From Paenibacillus borealis (GTDB lineage: Bacteria > Bacillota > Bacilli > Paenibacillales > Paenibacillaceae), in contig NZ_CP009285.1 of NCBI RefSeq assembly GCF_000758665.1, positions 4,216,001-4,280,000 of the forward strand: DNA of 64,000 bases, given 5' to 3'. Numbering within the stretch: position 1 is the first letter of the stretch; every line of letters begins with the position of its first letter. The translations under genes and the position numbers were made by a program. Shown in pieces: positions 35,673-45,400 of the stretch. Under the pieces are notes generated by a model. That model had not been told where the DNA came from and did no database searches. It saw only the letters and a program-made list of their open reading frames with translations.

Positions 35673-37097
35673 ATGAAGCGTTATAGGAGTTCTACACAAA
35701 AACGGGCTGCGCTGTTAACAATATCGTTAGCCTTCAGTATGCTGGCGGCATGCGGTTCCAACAACGGGAGTGCTCCGGCAGCCGAACAGACGGCGCAGCC
35801 GGCCAGTAACACTCCGGCAGCAGCGAATTCGGCAGAGCCTTCAAAGGAAGCGGCGATCGTCGAGATTACAGTCTGGGATAAGCCGGCGCCGGATGCCTCG
35901 ACTAAAGCGGTCGCCGAAGAGCTGCAGGCTAAGTTCGATGCTGCCTATCCGAACATCAAGGTCACTCATGAGGATGAGACGCAGACGCCGGAGAAATTCC
36001 TGGCAGCGGTTGCGGGCGGAGAGCAGCCGGAAGTGTTCCGGCCGTCGTTCCCCAAGATGCAGGAATACGTTCAAGCGGGGATTGTGGCAGACATTACAGA
36101 TTTGATTAACGCCTCTCCCGAGAAGGACCGCTTTATCGACGGCGCCTTCAACATGGCTACCCAGGATAATAAGATCTATGGCGTACCCTTATCCATGTAT
36201 TCGACAGGCGTATATTACAACAAGAAACTGTTCGAGAATGCCGGAATTACGAGCCTTCCGGCCACCTGGGATGAATTCGCCGCCACGGCCAAGACCGTTC
36301 AGGAGAAAAATCCCGGGAGCGTCGGGTTCGACATTCTCGGCATGGACTGGGGCGACTGGCACTTCGAGTATTATGTCTGGCAGGCCGGAGGAGACTTGAC
36401 GGAGCTGCAGCCGGACGGCACCGTCAAGCTCAGTTTCACATCGGATGCGACGGTGAAGGCATTGCAGTATTACAAGGACTTGAAGTGGACGCACAAAGTC
36501 GTCCAGAGCAATGTTCTTCAGTCCTTTGAGGAGAATAACAAAGACTTCTACAGCGGCAAATCGGCGATGATCCTTGGCGCATCCGATTCCTATAACACCT
36601 TCGTCAGCCAGGGTATGGATCCAAACGTGATCGGCTTCATGCCTTATCCGGTCGGTCCAGCGGGTGTAGGACCATCCCAGGTGGGCGGCAGCTTCTGGGC
36701 AATCAGCCCGTCGGCGACCCCGGAGAAGCGGCAGGCAGCCTTCGATTACATTATGTTCATGTCCTCCAAGGAAGCCATCGAGACCCGTTTGCAGTTCAAC
36801 AAAGATAACGGCCTCGGCATCAACCCGTTCACCGTTGTTAAAGATGTGGATCCGTCACGATATGTCGAGGGTATGCCGGCCGATTTCTTAAGCGCCATCC
36901 GCAAGGCAGCAGAGACGCAGCAGCTGGAATATTACTTGAAGTCGAGCCTGAGCCCTTACGTGGTAAAGCCGATTCAGAAGGTACTGCTGGATAAGAATGC
37001 GGACCCGCTGACAGAACTTAAGGCTGCGGAGCAACTGGCACAGAAGGAAGTTATCGATAAGTATAACAAGGACATCCTGAGCAAAACCGGCAACTAA
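35673..37097 (+). CDS. Sugar ABC importer substrate-binding lipoprotein (family 1)
   Basis: A 474-residue lipoprotein with a lipobox (LAACG) after a short hydrophobic signal and an Ala/Pro-rich linker. The fold is a standard SBP_bac_1, beginning IVEITVWDKPAPDAS and including YGVPLSMYSTGVYYNKKLFE near residue 170. GGGGGATATGAA precedes the ATG. It heads a three-gene CUT1 importer with the two permeases that follow, and no ATPase is encoded. A stem-loop separates it from the permeases. Confidence 0.92.
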   Translation: MKRYRSSTQKRAALLTISLAFSMLAACGSNNGSAPAAEQTAQPASNTPAAANSAEPSKEAAIVEITVWDKPAPDASTKAVAEELQAKFDAAYPNIKVTHEDETQTPEKFLAAVAGGEQPEVFRPSFPKMQEYVQAGIVADITDLINASPEKDRFIDGAFNMATQDNKIYGVPLSMYSTGVYYNKKLFENAGITSLPATWDEFAATAKTVQEKNPGSVGFDILGMDWGDWHFEYYVWQAGGDLTELQPDGTVKLSFTSDATVKALQYYKDLKWTHKVVQSNVLQSFEENNKDFYSGKSAMILGASDSYNTFVSQGMDPNVIGFMPYPVGPAGVGPSQVGGSFWAISPSATPEKRQAAFDYIMFMSSKEAIETRLQFNKDNGLGINPFTVVKDVDPSRYVEGMPADFLSAIRKAAETQQLEYYLKSSLSPYVVKPIQKVLLDKNADPLTELKAAEQLAQKEVIDKYNKDILSKTGN

Positions 37098-37110
37098 CAA
37101 CAGATTTTTA

Positions 37111-37148
37111 AGATGCCCGGGGTTTCCGGATCGGTGATCCCGGCATCT
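37111..37148 (+). other. Intergenic stem-loop after the binding-protein gene
   Basis: AGATGCC...GGG (37111-37121) pairs with CCCGGCATCT (37139-37148) with one bulged C. It lies between lipoprotein and permease genes without a T tract, like the ones at 10876 and 53324, and probably favours binding-protein expression. Confidence 0.55.
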
Positions 37149-37171
37149 ATTCTTGTGCAGGCGGTGAAAAG

Positions 37172-38083
37172 ATGAAGCTCGAATCCAGTCCTCCCCTAAA
37201 GGCCCTTCACACCAGGCGGAACCGCTTCCGTATCCGGTGGACGCCGGTCTTGTTTCTACTGCCCTCCATTATCGTCTTCATCGTGTTTAAGTATTATCTG
37301 ATCTTCTCGGCCGTTCAAATCAGTCTATTTAACTACGATATCGTGAACCCGCCCGGCAAGTTCGTAGGGTTAGAGAATTACTTCGTCTTTTTGCAGACAT
37401 CGACATTCTGGCTTGCGCTGAAGAACACCTTCATCATCTTCCTGTTGTCCGTCGCGCTGACGTTCTGGGTTCCGATTGTTCAGGCAATCTTCCTGAGCGA
37501 GATCCGTAGGGCGAACGGGGTGTACCGGGTGCTGTATCAGATTCCGAGCATTCTGCCGGTCGTGGCAGGCGCGCTGCTGTGGAAGTGGATGTACAACCCC
37601 GACAGCGGGCTGTTCAATTACTTGCTCGGCAAGATCGGCCTGGGTCCCTACGGCTGGCTTAACGATATTGCTATGACCAAGTTCGCCATTGTCCTGCCCG
37701 GGTTCTTCGCCAGCGGCGGAATCGGAGTATTGCTGTACTATGCTGCGATCAAGTCAATTCCTGCGGAATTATTCGAATCGGCCAAAATCGACGGCTGCGG
37801 CCCTTGGCGCCGTATCCTGTCGCTCGTAATCCCTAATATCCGCTTCGTGATCCTGATCCAGTTCATTTCGTTCATGTCCGGCGCGCTGCTTGCATTCGAT
37901 AATATCTTCATTCTGACGAGGGGCGGTCCTGCGGATGCTTCACTCGTCGTATCCTTGCTCATTCAGCGTTCCGCCTTCGAACAATCGAATTTCGGCATGT
38001 CGGCAGCCTTGTCATTCTTCATGTTTCTGGTCATTGCCCTGCTGACGGTCATTCAATTCAAGCTGCAGAAGGAGGATAACTGA
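37172..38083 (+). CDS. Sugar ABC importer permease, MalF/UgpA type
   Basis: A 303-residue permease with six predicted TM segments. It has the family-typical VQISLFNYDIVNPPGKFVGL loop after TM1 and an EAA loop (ELFESAKIDGCGPWRRILSLVIP). AGGCGGTG lies a few bases before the ATG. It pairs with the unusual MalG-type permease next to it and the lipoprotein before it. Confidence 0.91.
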   Translation: MKLESSPPLKALHTRRNRFRIRWTPVLFLLPSIIVFIVFKYYLIFSAVQISLFNYDIVNPPGKFVGLENYFVFLQTSTFWLALKNTFIIFLLSVALTFWVPIVQAIFLSEIRRANGVYRVLYQIPSILPVVAGALLWKWMYNPDSGLFNYLLGKIGLGPYGWLNDIAMTKFAIVLPGFFASGGIGVLLYYAAIKSIPAELFESAKIDGCGPWRRILSLVIPNIRFVILIQFISFMSGALLAFDNIFILTRGGPADASLVVSLLIQRSAFEQSNFGMSAALSFFMFLVIALLTVIQFKLQKEDN

Positions 38084-38088
38084 TCCTT

Positions 38089-39414
38089 ATGAAATCTAAC
38101 CGCATCTCTGAGCGAGGTGAGAAGGGGCTCAAGATCACCTCCTATACCGTGACGATCCTGTTCCTCCTGTTCGGCACGCTGCCGCTCGTGTGGCTGTTTC
38201 TCACCTCCATCATGGACAACGAGTCGCTTCAGTCGGCTACGCCCAAATTCATTCCCGATGTGCCTCATACCCTTACCGTCACAGTAGATTTCACTGGTGC
38301 CGGCAGCGGGGATGAGAATTTCTACAAAAAAGAAGCCATGGAGGCCATCTGGTTCCCCTGGGCTTCATTCATCCGCAACAATATCGGGGAGATTATCGTG
38401 AACGGAACGAAGGACGGCCATCAGCTGTTCCGGGCTAAGGCCACTTCAGCGCAATTCTATGTGGGCCAGATGTCCATCGTACCTACCCGCGTAGTCAACG
38501 ATCAGGTCATGAAGCTGAAGCTGCCAACCATTGCGGAGAGGAAGCTGAGTGATTTCGAGTGGTATGGAGCGGAATTGAGGCCAGCCCCAGCTCCGGAAGC
38601 CTCCTCTGATCATGAGTTAGCTAAGCTCTATCGCGATTTCTTCGTGTCCCATGACGTGTTAGCCGGAAAAATAACGAGTGTCGAGCATTCCCGCAATAAG
38701 CTAAGGCTGTTCGACAGCTTCGCCAGCCTGCAGCATATAGCAATTGGGAAAGCCGGGGATCTCGGGTTCTACCGTTACTTCATCAACAGCGGAATTGTCA
38801 CGTTCACCGTCATCATCTGGCAGCTGATCTTCGCGGGTATCGGCAGCTATGCCTTGTCCCAGCTCATCCGCAGCAGCCGCCTAAGATTCTGGCTGTTGAT
38901 GTTCTTCCTGGCGACGATTATGATTCCCGGGGTATCGGTCCTGATTCCCCAATATATTCTGATCAAGAACCTGCACCTTAGCGATTCCCTGTGGGCCATT
39001 ATCCTGCCGCATTTCGCCTGGGGCTTCGTAATCTTCCTGTTCAAGGGCTTCTTCGATCAGCTGCCCAAGGAATTGCTGCAGGCGGCACGGATTGACGGAG
39101 CAGGGGAGTTCAAGACCTTTCTGCGGATTGTCGTCCCCATGTCAATTCCTGTGTTCACCATCGTCGCTGTCATGACCTTCGTCCCCGTCTGGAATGAATT
39201 CATGTGGCCTTACATCGTAACGAAATCACCGGAGCATTGGACGTTCCCGGTCGCCATGAACGACATGCAGCAGACGACCGACCGGAATACCATCGTACGG
39301 CCGAACCTGATCAGTGCGAGCGGTGTCATATCGCTGATTCCACTCCTCATCTTATTCATGTCCACACAACGGTTCGTGGAGAAAGGGATTAATTTCACAG
39401 GAATCAAGGGCTAA
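38089..39414 (+). CDS. Sugar ABC importer permease, MalG/UgpE type, with large extracytoplasmic insertion
   Basis: A 441-residue permease, against about 280 for the family. TM1 spans about residues 18-40. An inserted hydrophilic region of about 170 residues follows (roughly 55-225), then TM2 at about 235-256 and a normal MalG core with its EAA loop (ELLQAARIDGAGEFKTFLRI) and the C-terminal FVEKGINFTGIKG. The insertion lies between TM1 and TM2 and so faces outside, where it could contact the binding protein or the sugar. Its sequence (LTVTVDFTG, KLRLFDSFASL) suggests beta structure. The reading frame is intact and the next gene is in phase with a normal operon, so this is not an assembly fusion. 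Confidence 0.88.
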   Translation: MKSNRISERGEKGLKITSYTVTILFLLFGTLPLVWLFLTSIMDNESLQSATPKFIPDVPHTLTVTVDFTGAGSGDENFYKKEAMEAIWFPWASFIRNNIGEIIVNGTKDGHQLFRAKATSAQFYVGQMSIVPTRVVNDQVMKLKLPTIAERKLSDFEWYGAELRPAPAPEASSDHELAKLYRDFFVSHDVLAGKITSVEHSRNKLRLFDSFASLQHIAIGKAGDLGFYRYFINSGIVTFTVIIWQLIFAGIGSYALSQLIRSSRLRFWLLMFFLATIMIPGVSVLIPQYILIKNLHLSDSLWAIILPHFAWGFVIFLFKGFFDQLPKELLQAARIDGAGEFKTFLRIVVPMSIPVFTIVAVMTFVPVWNEFMWPYIVTKSPEHWTFPVAMNDMQQTTDRNTIVRPNLISASGVISLIPLLILFMSTQRFVEKGINFTGIKG

Positions 39415-39440
39415 TAACCACCTGAAGGAGCAGAGGACCA

Positions 39441-41369
39441 ATGGAAAGCTATGAGGTTGTCATATACGGAGCAACACCAGGCGGAATCGGCGCAGCGATC
39501 GCCGCGGCGAGGCAGGGCCGTAAGACCTTACTCCTGGAGCCGACGGATCATCTGGGCGGAATGCTGACAAGCGGACTAGGCAGAACCGACATTCTCTCGC
39601 ATGATGCATCCGGCGCCGTATTCCGTGAATTTGCGGCTCGTGTGCATGCTTATTACAGCAGCACGTACGGTGAAGAATCCATCCAGGTCAAGGAATGCAA
39701 TCAGGGATTGTTCTTCGAGCCGTCCGTCGCCAAGCGGATCCTGATTGAGATGATAAGCAAGGAAAATCATCTGCAGATCCGCATGGGCGCGGAGTTGAAG
39801 AGCGTCCGGGCAGAAGGCAGCCGCCTGTCAGCCATTCGGGTACAAACGGATGCCGGGGAATGGGAGACCGGCGGCAAGGTATTCGTGGACGGGACATATG
39901 AAGGCGATTTGGCAGCGATGGCAGGTGTTCCTTACGGGCTGGGGCGCGAATCCAGGGAAGAATGGAATGAGGAGTATGCCGGCAGGCTATATATGAACTT
40001 CGATGAGTCCAAGGAAGTGTATCCCGGCAGCACTGGAGAGGGGGATGACCGGATACAAGCCTATAATTACCGGCTGTGCCTAACCCGAAACCGGGATAAT
40101 TTCATTGCTGTTACCAAACCTGAGGAGTACGACCGCGAGGACTACACTACGTTAGCAACCGATGTAGCGGAGAAACGAGTCAAGTCAATTGGCGATGTAC
40201 TCAATATGCTGGCCGTACCGAACGGCAAGACAGACTGCAATAACCACCATTACTGCATGTGCTCAACGGATCTCCCGGAGGAGAATACTGCTTATGCCGA
40301 TGGAGACCGCAGGACGAGAGAGGAATTTGGCAAGCGTCAGAGGCATTATATTCAAGGGCTGCTATGGTTTGTTCAGCACGATGAGGAGCTGCCGGAGGAC
40401 TTTCGCCAGGATGCGTTAAGCTGGGGTTATGCAGCAGATGAATTTACCGATTATGGGTATTTCCCCCCGCAGCTATATGTGCGTGAAGCCAGACGGATAC
40501 AGGGGGAGTACACGTTTACAGAGAATGATGCAAGGCTCGCTCCCGGCCTTGAACGTGCGCCGGTTCAGTTCGACAGCATTGCGGTCGGGGATTATCCGAT
40601 TGATTCACATGCCGTGAAGAAACGGGAGCAGGAGGGTCAGAATAAGGCGCTTGAGGGATTCCTCGGTCTCAACTGGCTGTCCGAAATCTATCAGATTCCC
40701 TACGGGGTTATTGTCCCGCAAGCTATTGACGGATTGCTTGTACCGGTCGCCGTGTCCGCCAGCCATATGGGCTTCGGGACGATCCGGATGGAGCCATGCT
40801 GGATGCAGCTCGGCTTCGCGGCCGGTATAGCCGCAGACCTTGCCATTGCAAGGGATACGGATGTGCGTCTTGTACCTATCGATGCCTTGCAGATCAGCTT
40901 GCTTGAGAGAGAGCAGCGTATTACCTGCTTCGAGGATGTTGCCTGGGATCATCCTGCAAGGAAGGCTGCGGAATACTTGGGAACGAAGGGTTTCTTCACA
41001 GGTTATGCTGCCGGATTGGACGATCCGATGCCGGTATCGGAAGCCTCCAGGCTGATTGCATGGGCACGCAGCTTACCCGAATGCCGCAGCCTCCCCGTAC
41101 TTCCGGCGACAGATAACCTCATTCCGGTGGGTACAGATATGGGGCCAAGGCTGCCCCTGGAGGAATCCGGACCACGGGAGTACTGGCGTGAACAGCCGCT
41201 GCTAAACAGGGCGATGACGGCAAATTGGATTAAGGTTGCATCAAGGGCGCTTGGCCTCTCCACCGGAGAGATCGCGGATATAGAGCCTAGCCGCGAATCC
41301 AGTGTTTCAAGAGGAACGTTTATGTCCGTGCTGTATGAGCTAATACGTGAGATTCAGCAAGTGAAGTGA
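39441..41369 (+). CDS. FAD-dependent oxidoreductase (PF12831-like)
   Basis: A 642-residue flavoprotein. The N-terminus YEVVIYGATPGGIGAAIAAA and the following LLEPTDHLGGMLTSGLGRTD are the classic opening of the FAD_oxidored family often mislabelled xanthan lyase. Later motifs such as IPYGVIVPQAIDGLLVPVAV close the flavin domain, and a helical C-terminal part follows. AAGGAG precedes the ATG by about ten bases. It directly follows an importer and precedes an esterase. The likely role is oxidation of an imported sugar or glycoside, which remains inference. Confidence 0.82.
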   Translation: MESYEVVIYGATPGGIGAAIAAARQGRKTLLLEPTDHLGGMLTSGLGRTDILSHDASGAVFREFAARVHAYYSSTYGEESIQVKECNQGLFFEPSVAKRILIEMISKENHLQIRMGAELKSVRAEGSRLSAIRVQTDAGEWETGGKVFVDGTYEGDLAAMAGVPYGLGRESREEWNEEYAGRLYMNFDESKEVYPGSTGEGDDRIQAYNYRLCLTRNRDNFIAVTKPEEYDREDYTTLATDVAEKRVKSIGDVLNMLAVPNGKTDCNNHHYCMCSTDLPEENTAYADGDRRTREEFGKRQRHYIQGLLWFVQHDEELPEDFRQDALSWGYAADEFTDYGYFPPQLYVREARRIQGEYTFTENDARLAPGLERAPVQFDSIAVGDYPIDSHAVKKREQEGQNKALEGFLGLNWLSEIYQIPYGVIVPQAIDGLLVPVAVSASHMGFGTIRMEPCWMQLGFAAGIAADLAIARDTDVRLVPIDALQISLLEREQRITCFEDVAWDHPARKAAEYLGTKGFFTGYAAGLDDPMPVSEASRLIAWARSLPECRSLPVLPATDNLIPVGTDMGPRLPLEESGPREYWREQPLLNRAMTANWIKVASRALGLSTGEIADIEPSRESSVSRGTFMSVLYELIREIQQVK

Positions 41370-41381
41370 GGGGGGATCCTG

Positions 41382-41999
41382 TTGAAAGCAGCCGGCAGAT
41401 GGGCAGGCAAAAGCTGGGCTACGCTTGGAGACAGCATCAGCGCCGCGGGTGGCTATCAGCCGCTGGTGTGTGCAGAAGCCGGTTTCAGAACAATGGTCAA
41501 CCCCGCAGTCAGCGGTTGTCCGATGGCAGCGGGCGGAGACCGTGATTACGGAGCAACCGTACATGCGGGCCGTTCCTTAACTGAAATCCCTGACTGTGTT
41601 ACAGTCTTTGCGGGAACCAACGATTTCAGGCTCGACAAACCGCTGGGGAATATAGAAGAGCGGGACATTCATACGTTTTGTGGTGCCTACGCCACATTAA
41701 TTGAGGAGCTGTTAACCCGCAGGCCGGATGCCCGGCTGAATCTGTGGACCCCGCTTCAGCGGGATAAGGACGGATGGGACACGACCTTCATTAACGATGC
41801 AGGCTTCCGTCTGCCGGATTACGCTGAAGCGGTCCGCAGGATCGGAGCCTATTATGCCTTGCCCGTCCTTGACGTGTATGCTGAAAGCGGGATTACCCGG
41901 TTAACCCTCGATTATTTCACCCTTGACGGCCTTCATCCGAACGAGGCAGGCTTTCAGCGGATTTCTGAGCTGGTTATCCCTTTTCTGGAACGGATTTGA
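41382..41999 (+). CDS. SGNH/GDSL-family esterase
   Basis: A 205-residue cytoplasmic hydrolase. It has the catalytic serine motif WATLGDSISA (Ser18), the GTND block III at about residue 77 and DGLHPNEAG near the end with the Asp-His pair. It starts at TTG after GGGGGG, 12 bases beyond the preceding stop, so it shares the FAD oxidoreductase operon. Carbohydrate O-deacetylation is the likely role; xanthan carries acetyl groups on its inner mannose. No signal peptide is visible. Confidence 0.88.
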   Translation: MKAAGRWAGKSWATLGDSISAAGGYQPLVCAEAGFRTMVNPAVSGCPMAAGGDRDYGATVHAGRSLTEIPDCVTVFAGTNDFRLDKPLGNIEERDIHTFCGAYATLIEELLTRRPDARLNLWTPLQRDKDGWDTTFINDAGFRLPDYAEAVRRIGAYYALPVLDVYAESGITRLTLDYFTLDGLHPNEAGFQRISELVIPFLERI

Positions 42000-42316
42000 A
42001 CGGCAGGCAAAGTGGCTCCATGTACTATTGAATGTACAAAGAAACCTCTCTTTTGAAATGGTTGGTCTTACTTCCATTTTACTAAAAGAGAGGTTTCTTA
42101 ATGTGTTTTTAAGATTGCAGTTCCAAATTCCCGCTTAAACAGCGGAGAGGACGGAACGATTGTGGAAAAGCGACAGCGGTCGCCTTGGTCTCCAGATTTT
42201 CACCGCTAAGGGGAATAAATAAAAATCTGGAGAGCACAGCGATTGGAACAACGGTCCGTTCGCGCAGCGTTCACTAAAGTGCTAACGTTGATCCTACTCC
42301 AAAAATAAGGGGCTTA
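42000..42316. other. Intergenic region rich in inverted repeats
   Basis: No gene is seen here. It holds the 16-bp stem at 42039-42099, a 12-bp perfect pair TCTCCAGATTTT (42189-42200) and AAAATCTGGAGA (42222-42233), and partly matching flanks (CGGAACGATTGT region near 42152 against the opposite strand near 42257). A further small pair lies near 42267-42288. The layout resembles a dispersed REP/MITE-like palindrome rather than an operator. Confidence 0.5.
42039..42099. terminator. Strong 16-bp stem-loop between convergent genes
   Basis: AAGAAACCTCTCTTTT (42039-42054) and AAAAGAGAGGTTTCTT (42084-42099) are perfect complements, and an inner AAATGG/CCATTT pair extends the hairpin. A T run (42106-42110) follows on the plus strand. 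It probably ends the 26601-41999 transcription unit and could serve the minus-strand GH9 gene as well. Confidence 0.7.
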
Positions 42317-42460
42317 TTAGTTACCCCAACCAACTAAAGGACCACTCTGAACCTCTGTACTTATGGCATCGGTAAAAGTATCAGTTGTATGGAAGTAGTA
42401 GGAATGCCGGCCGGGAGGCAGCTTGGCGGTGTATTCATAGATTCTGCCGTCCATATAATA
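42317..42460 (-). other. Out-of-frame C-terminal tail of the GH9 gene
   Basis: Past the apparent frameshift near 42457 the minus-strand plus-one frame reads YMDGRIYEYTAKLPPG, then RHSYYFHTTDTF, and runs to a TAA at 42317. This matches the first copy of the same Ig-like domain in the same protein (YTDGKDYRFMTKLPAG, then THSYYFRTTDTT). One missing A on the plus strand (T on the coding strand) at 42457-42458 explains it. Confidence 0.72.
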
Positions 42461-45400
42461 GTGTCACTCGGATTAGATGGCTGCATGATTCGGACAACGC
42501 CGTCCAAGACCAGCTCCATGGCAAATGGGGCCTGATTATCCGCATCGGTATAAGTGACAGTGAAAGTAAACTCAGTCTGTGGTGTGCCTTCTGTTTGATT
42601 TACTCCTCCTAAAGTTAAGGTTGGCGCACTTCCGCTGACCTGATTGGTTGCCTTAATTTCATCAATCAGCATTTCTCCGGCAGTGACTGTATTTTGTTTC
42701 AGCCAAATGGACATCTTCAGCGCCTTTTTATCAATAGCCGGACTAAGTGCATTCAGATCAAATTGCAGATCGCTCCAGTCCGCTGGAACCTCTACCCAGC
42801 CTCCGGTCAGGTTGTACGTTCTTTTGCCGTCATTGATTTCAATCCGGGTTCTGAGGTCAGGAGAGGCCGGATTCTTAAGCGTAATATTCAAATACCGGTA
42901 GCCGCTCAGATCGACCACATCGTTCCAAGGCTGGAATTTAGCCGCTGAAGTCACACTTGCCGGAGTCTGGGCGAATTTGCCGGCCGAACGTCCGTCTGCT
43001 GTAAGCTTGGTGAATGTTCCCGTGCCGCCGTTTTGATTATACCAGTTGACCCAAGTCGTGTTGGCCGCAGAGCCACCCCAGAAGCCGCCGCCTCCAAAAT
43101 CATCATATAAGAGCGGAGTGGAGGGGTCCGGCAACGCCGGAGCAACAGTGTAATGAGTCGAGCTGTAGGTGTATCCGCCGGAAGAATCCGTAGCACGAAC
43201 ATCTACTCTCCGGCTTACGTAGGGTAAGGATTGGCTCTCGTCGATGACAGCAGCGTAAACCGCACCGCTTACAGTTGAATATACATTACCGGATACCGTC
43301 ATCGGCTGATAAGGCAATCCGGCTGCCGCATACTCTACCTGGTTCAGATCATCCCCAGCCTCAGCAAAAACAGTTACATTTCCCCGGACCCATTCTCCAA
43401 TCACCGGAGAGAGTACCGGCAAGGCGGGCGGCTTCGCCGTGTTGTCCGCACCTGTTCCCGCAGTTGCACTCAGTCCCATGACTGTGTACAGGAGTCCTGC
43501 CTGAATGCTGATGCTGAACTCGTTATACCGCCACTGATTCGTATCATCCAGATAGAGGGAACGGTCCTCGTACCAGGGGCTTATACTGTTTCTATTCTTA
43601 GGATCTTTCATATTCGGTCCGCTGACCATGGCGCCGGGAAAGATAATTCCGGTATCACCCGCAGTATTGGAATCCTCATTGTAGCGGGTATGCGGGAACA
43701 TTACATGATGGGTGCCAATGCCGGAGACCCAGCTGATATTCCACGGATTCTCTCCGAACAGCCAGTACATGCCTTTCACCACCGCCTCTAGTGCTGCCGG
43801 GTCACCAAACAATTCATAGTACCGCAGCATATCCCCTAAATAAGAAGCATGAGGCTCGTTTACGCCGAAGTTTTTGAACTGGTTCAGTACACCATACGGT
43901 GTATCATCTGACGAGGAGAGGAAGAAATCCGCTTGTCCTTTTAACAAACTATGAATATGAGATTGGGTTGCAGCATCGGCAACCGGATAGAACTCAGCCA
44001 TGGACATTGGGCTCATATCCCAGTAGTTCGTGGAGGAGATGTCACCCAGGGTTAAGGCGTTAATTGTAGCCGAGGCTGCATTCCAATTCCGGATATCTCC
44101 GGTCAGCAAGTACAGTTCGACATCAGCAAGCAGCTTGGAATTGGGGATGCCTCCTCTGGTAGAGTAGGAGCCTATGGGACCGTCAGGATTGGCAACTACA
44201 TAATCATAAAAGATAACAGCTGCGCTCTCGCATTGGTCGGCAAAATCCGTGAGTTCTGCAATCCGGGCTGACGCGATATCGCCTTCGATAATAGCCGTGC
44301 GGATCGCGCGCGCTGTAGCAGCAAGTGTACCCGCTGACTTGGCTGAGCCACCAACACTTAAATCGGTCAGCTTCCGGTCATCCGCTGTGCCTGATATATT
44401 GTCGGTAGATTTCTCCGGATGGACGAAAGAAGCATTGTTTCTGAGATTATACATTTCCCCGCCGAGCTGATCCGCGAACTTGATGAGATATTCGCTGCCG
44501 AAGACCGCTTCATCTATCAGGTCCGGGATGCCATTGCTGTCGTTATCGTACTTGACACTCTCCTTGTCAGCATAACGCGTATAAGCGAGTGCGATCTCCG
44601 CGCCGACCCATTGGTTACCGCCATATTTGCCGTAATCACCCGCATCATACCAGCTGCCTGTCAGATCATAATGGGTAAGGCCGTCCGCAGACTGGGCATC
44701 ATCGAGGTGTCCTGCGGCATGGTAGAGCTTGGCGGAAGGAGCTATACTGCTGTAACCCTCCGGATAAGCATCACTGGTGGCTACTGAGGCACGCAGAAGA
44801 CGGTAGAAGGCAGTCATTTCATCCTTGTATTGATCCCACAGGTTAGGCGTAATTTCAAAAGGATATGAATACTGCTGATTACTTCGCACCCTGTAGTTGT
44901 TCCCGGCATCCGTGACGGAGGAGAAACCGATAGAGTAAACATGCTTATTCCAGTAGAAGCCCTCATAAGTCATGGTGCCTGAAGACACGACATTAGCTCC
45001 ATCCAAGATTTCATAGGTGGTGTCTGTGACTGTGGTGGTTGAGATGAATTTGGCGTTCTTGATATCGTCTGCGCTGTAGCCGGCTTGGCTGACTACAATA
45101 TCAATCACAGAAGAGGAATTGGTTACGCTCAAATTGTGAATTCCGGTCGTGACTTCATTTGAAGTCGTATCTGTTGTACGGAAATAGTAGGAATGGGTTC
45201 CTGCCGGAAGCTTGGTCATGAACCTGTAATCTTTTCCGTCCGTGTAGGTAACATCGGCTTGATCGGTTTCGCGCATAGTATAGGCCGTGTCATCAATGAT
45301 CACCTGGACAGCATAGGGCGCCTCATTATCCGGGTCGGTATAAGTGGCATCAAAGGTAAAATTAGTATTCTGGTTATAGCTGCCATCCGTATCCGCACTC

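Noticed and set aside
38089..39414. Assembly fusion explaining the long MalG-type permease
   Set aside because: The frame is continuous, the ends match the family and no second gene start is seen in the insert.
14870..41369. Labelling the FAD oxidoreductases as xanthan lyases
   Set aside because: Such labels are common for this family, but the proteins have flavin-binding folds and none of the PL8 catalytic features. The true PL8 lyases are at 56730 and 59585.
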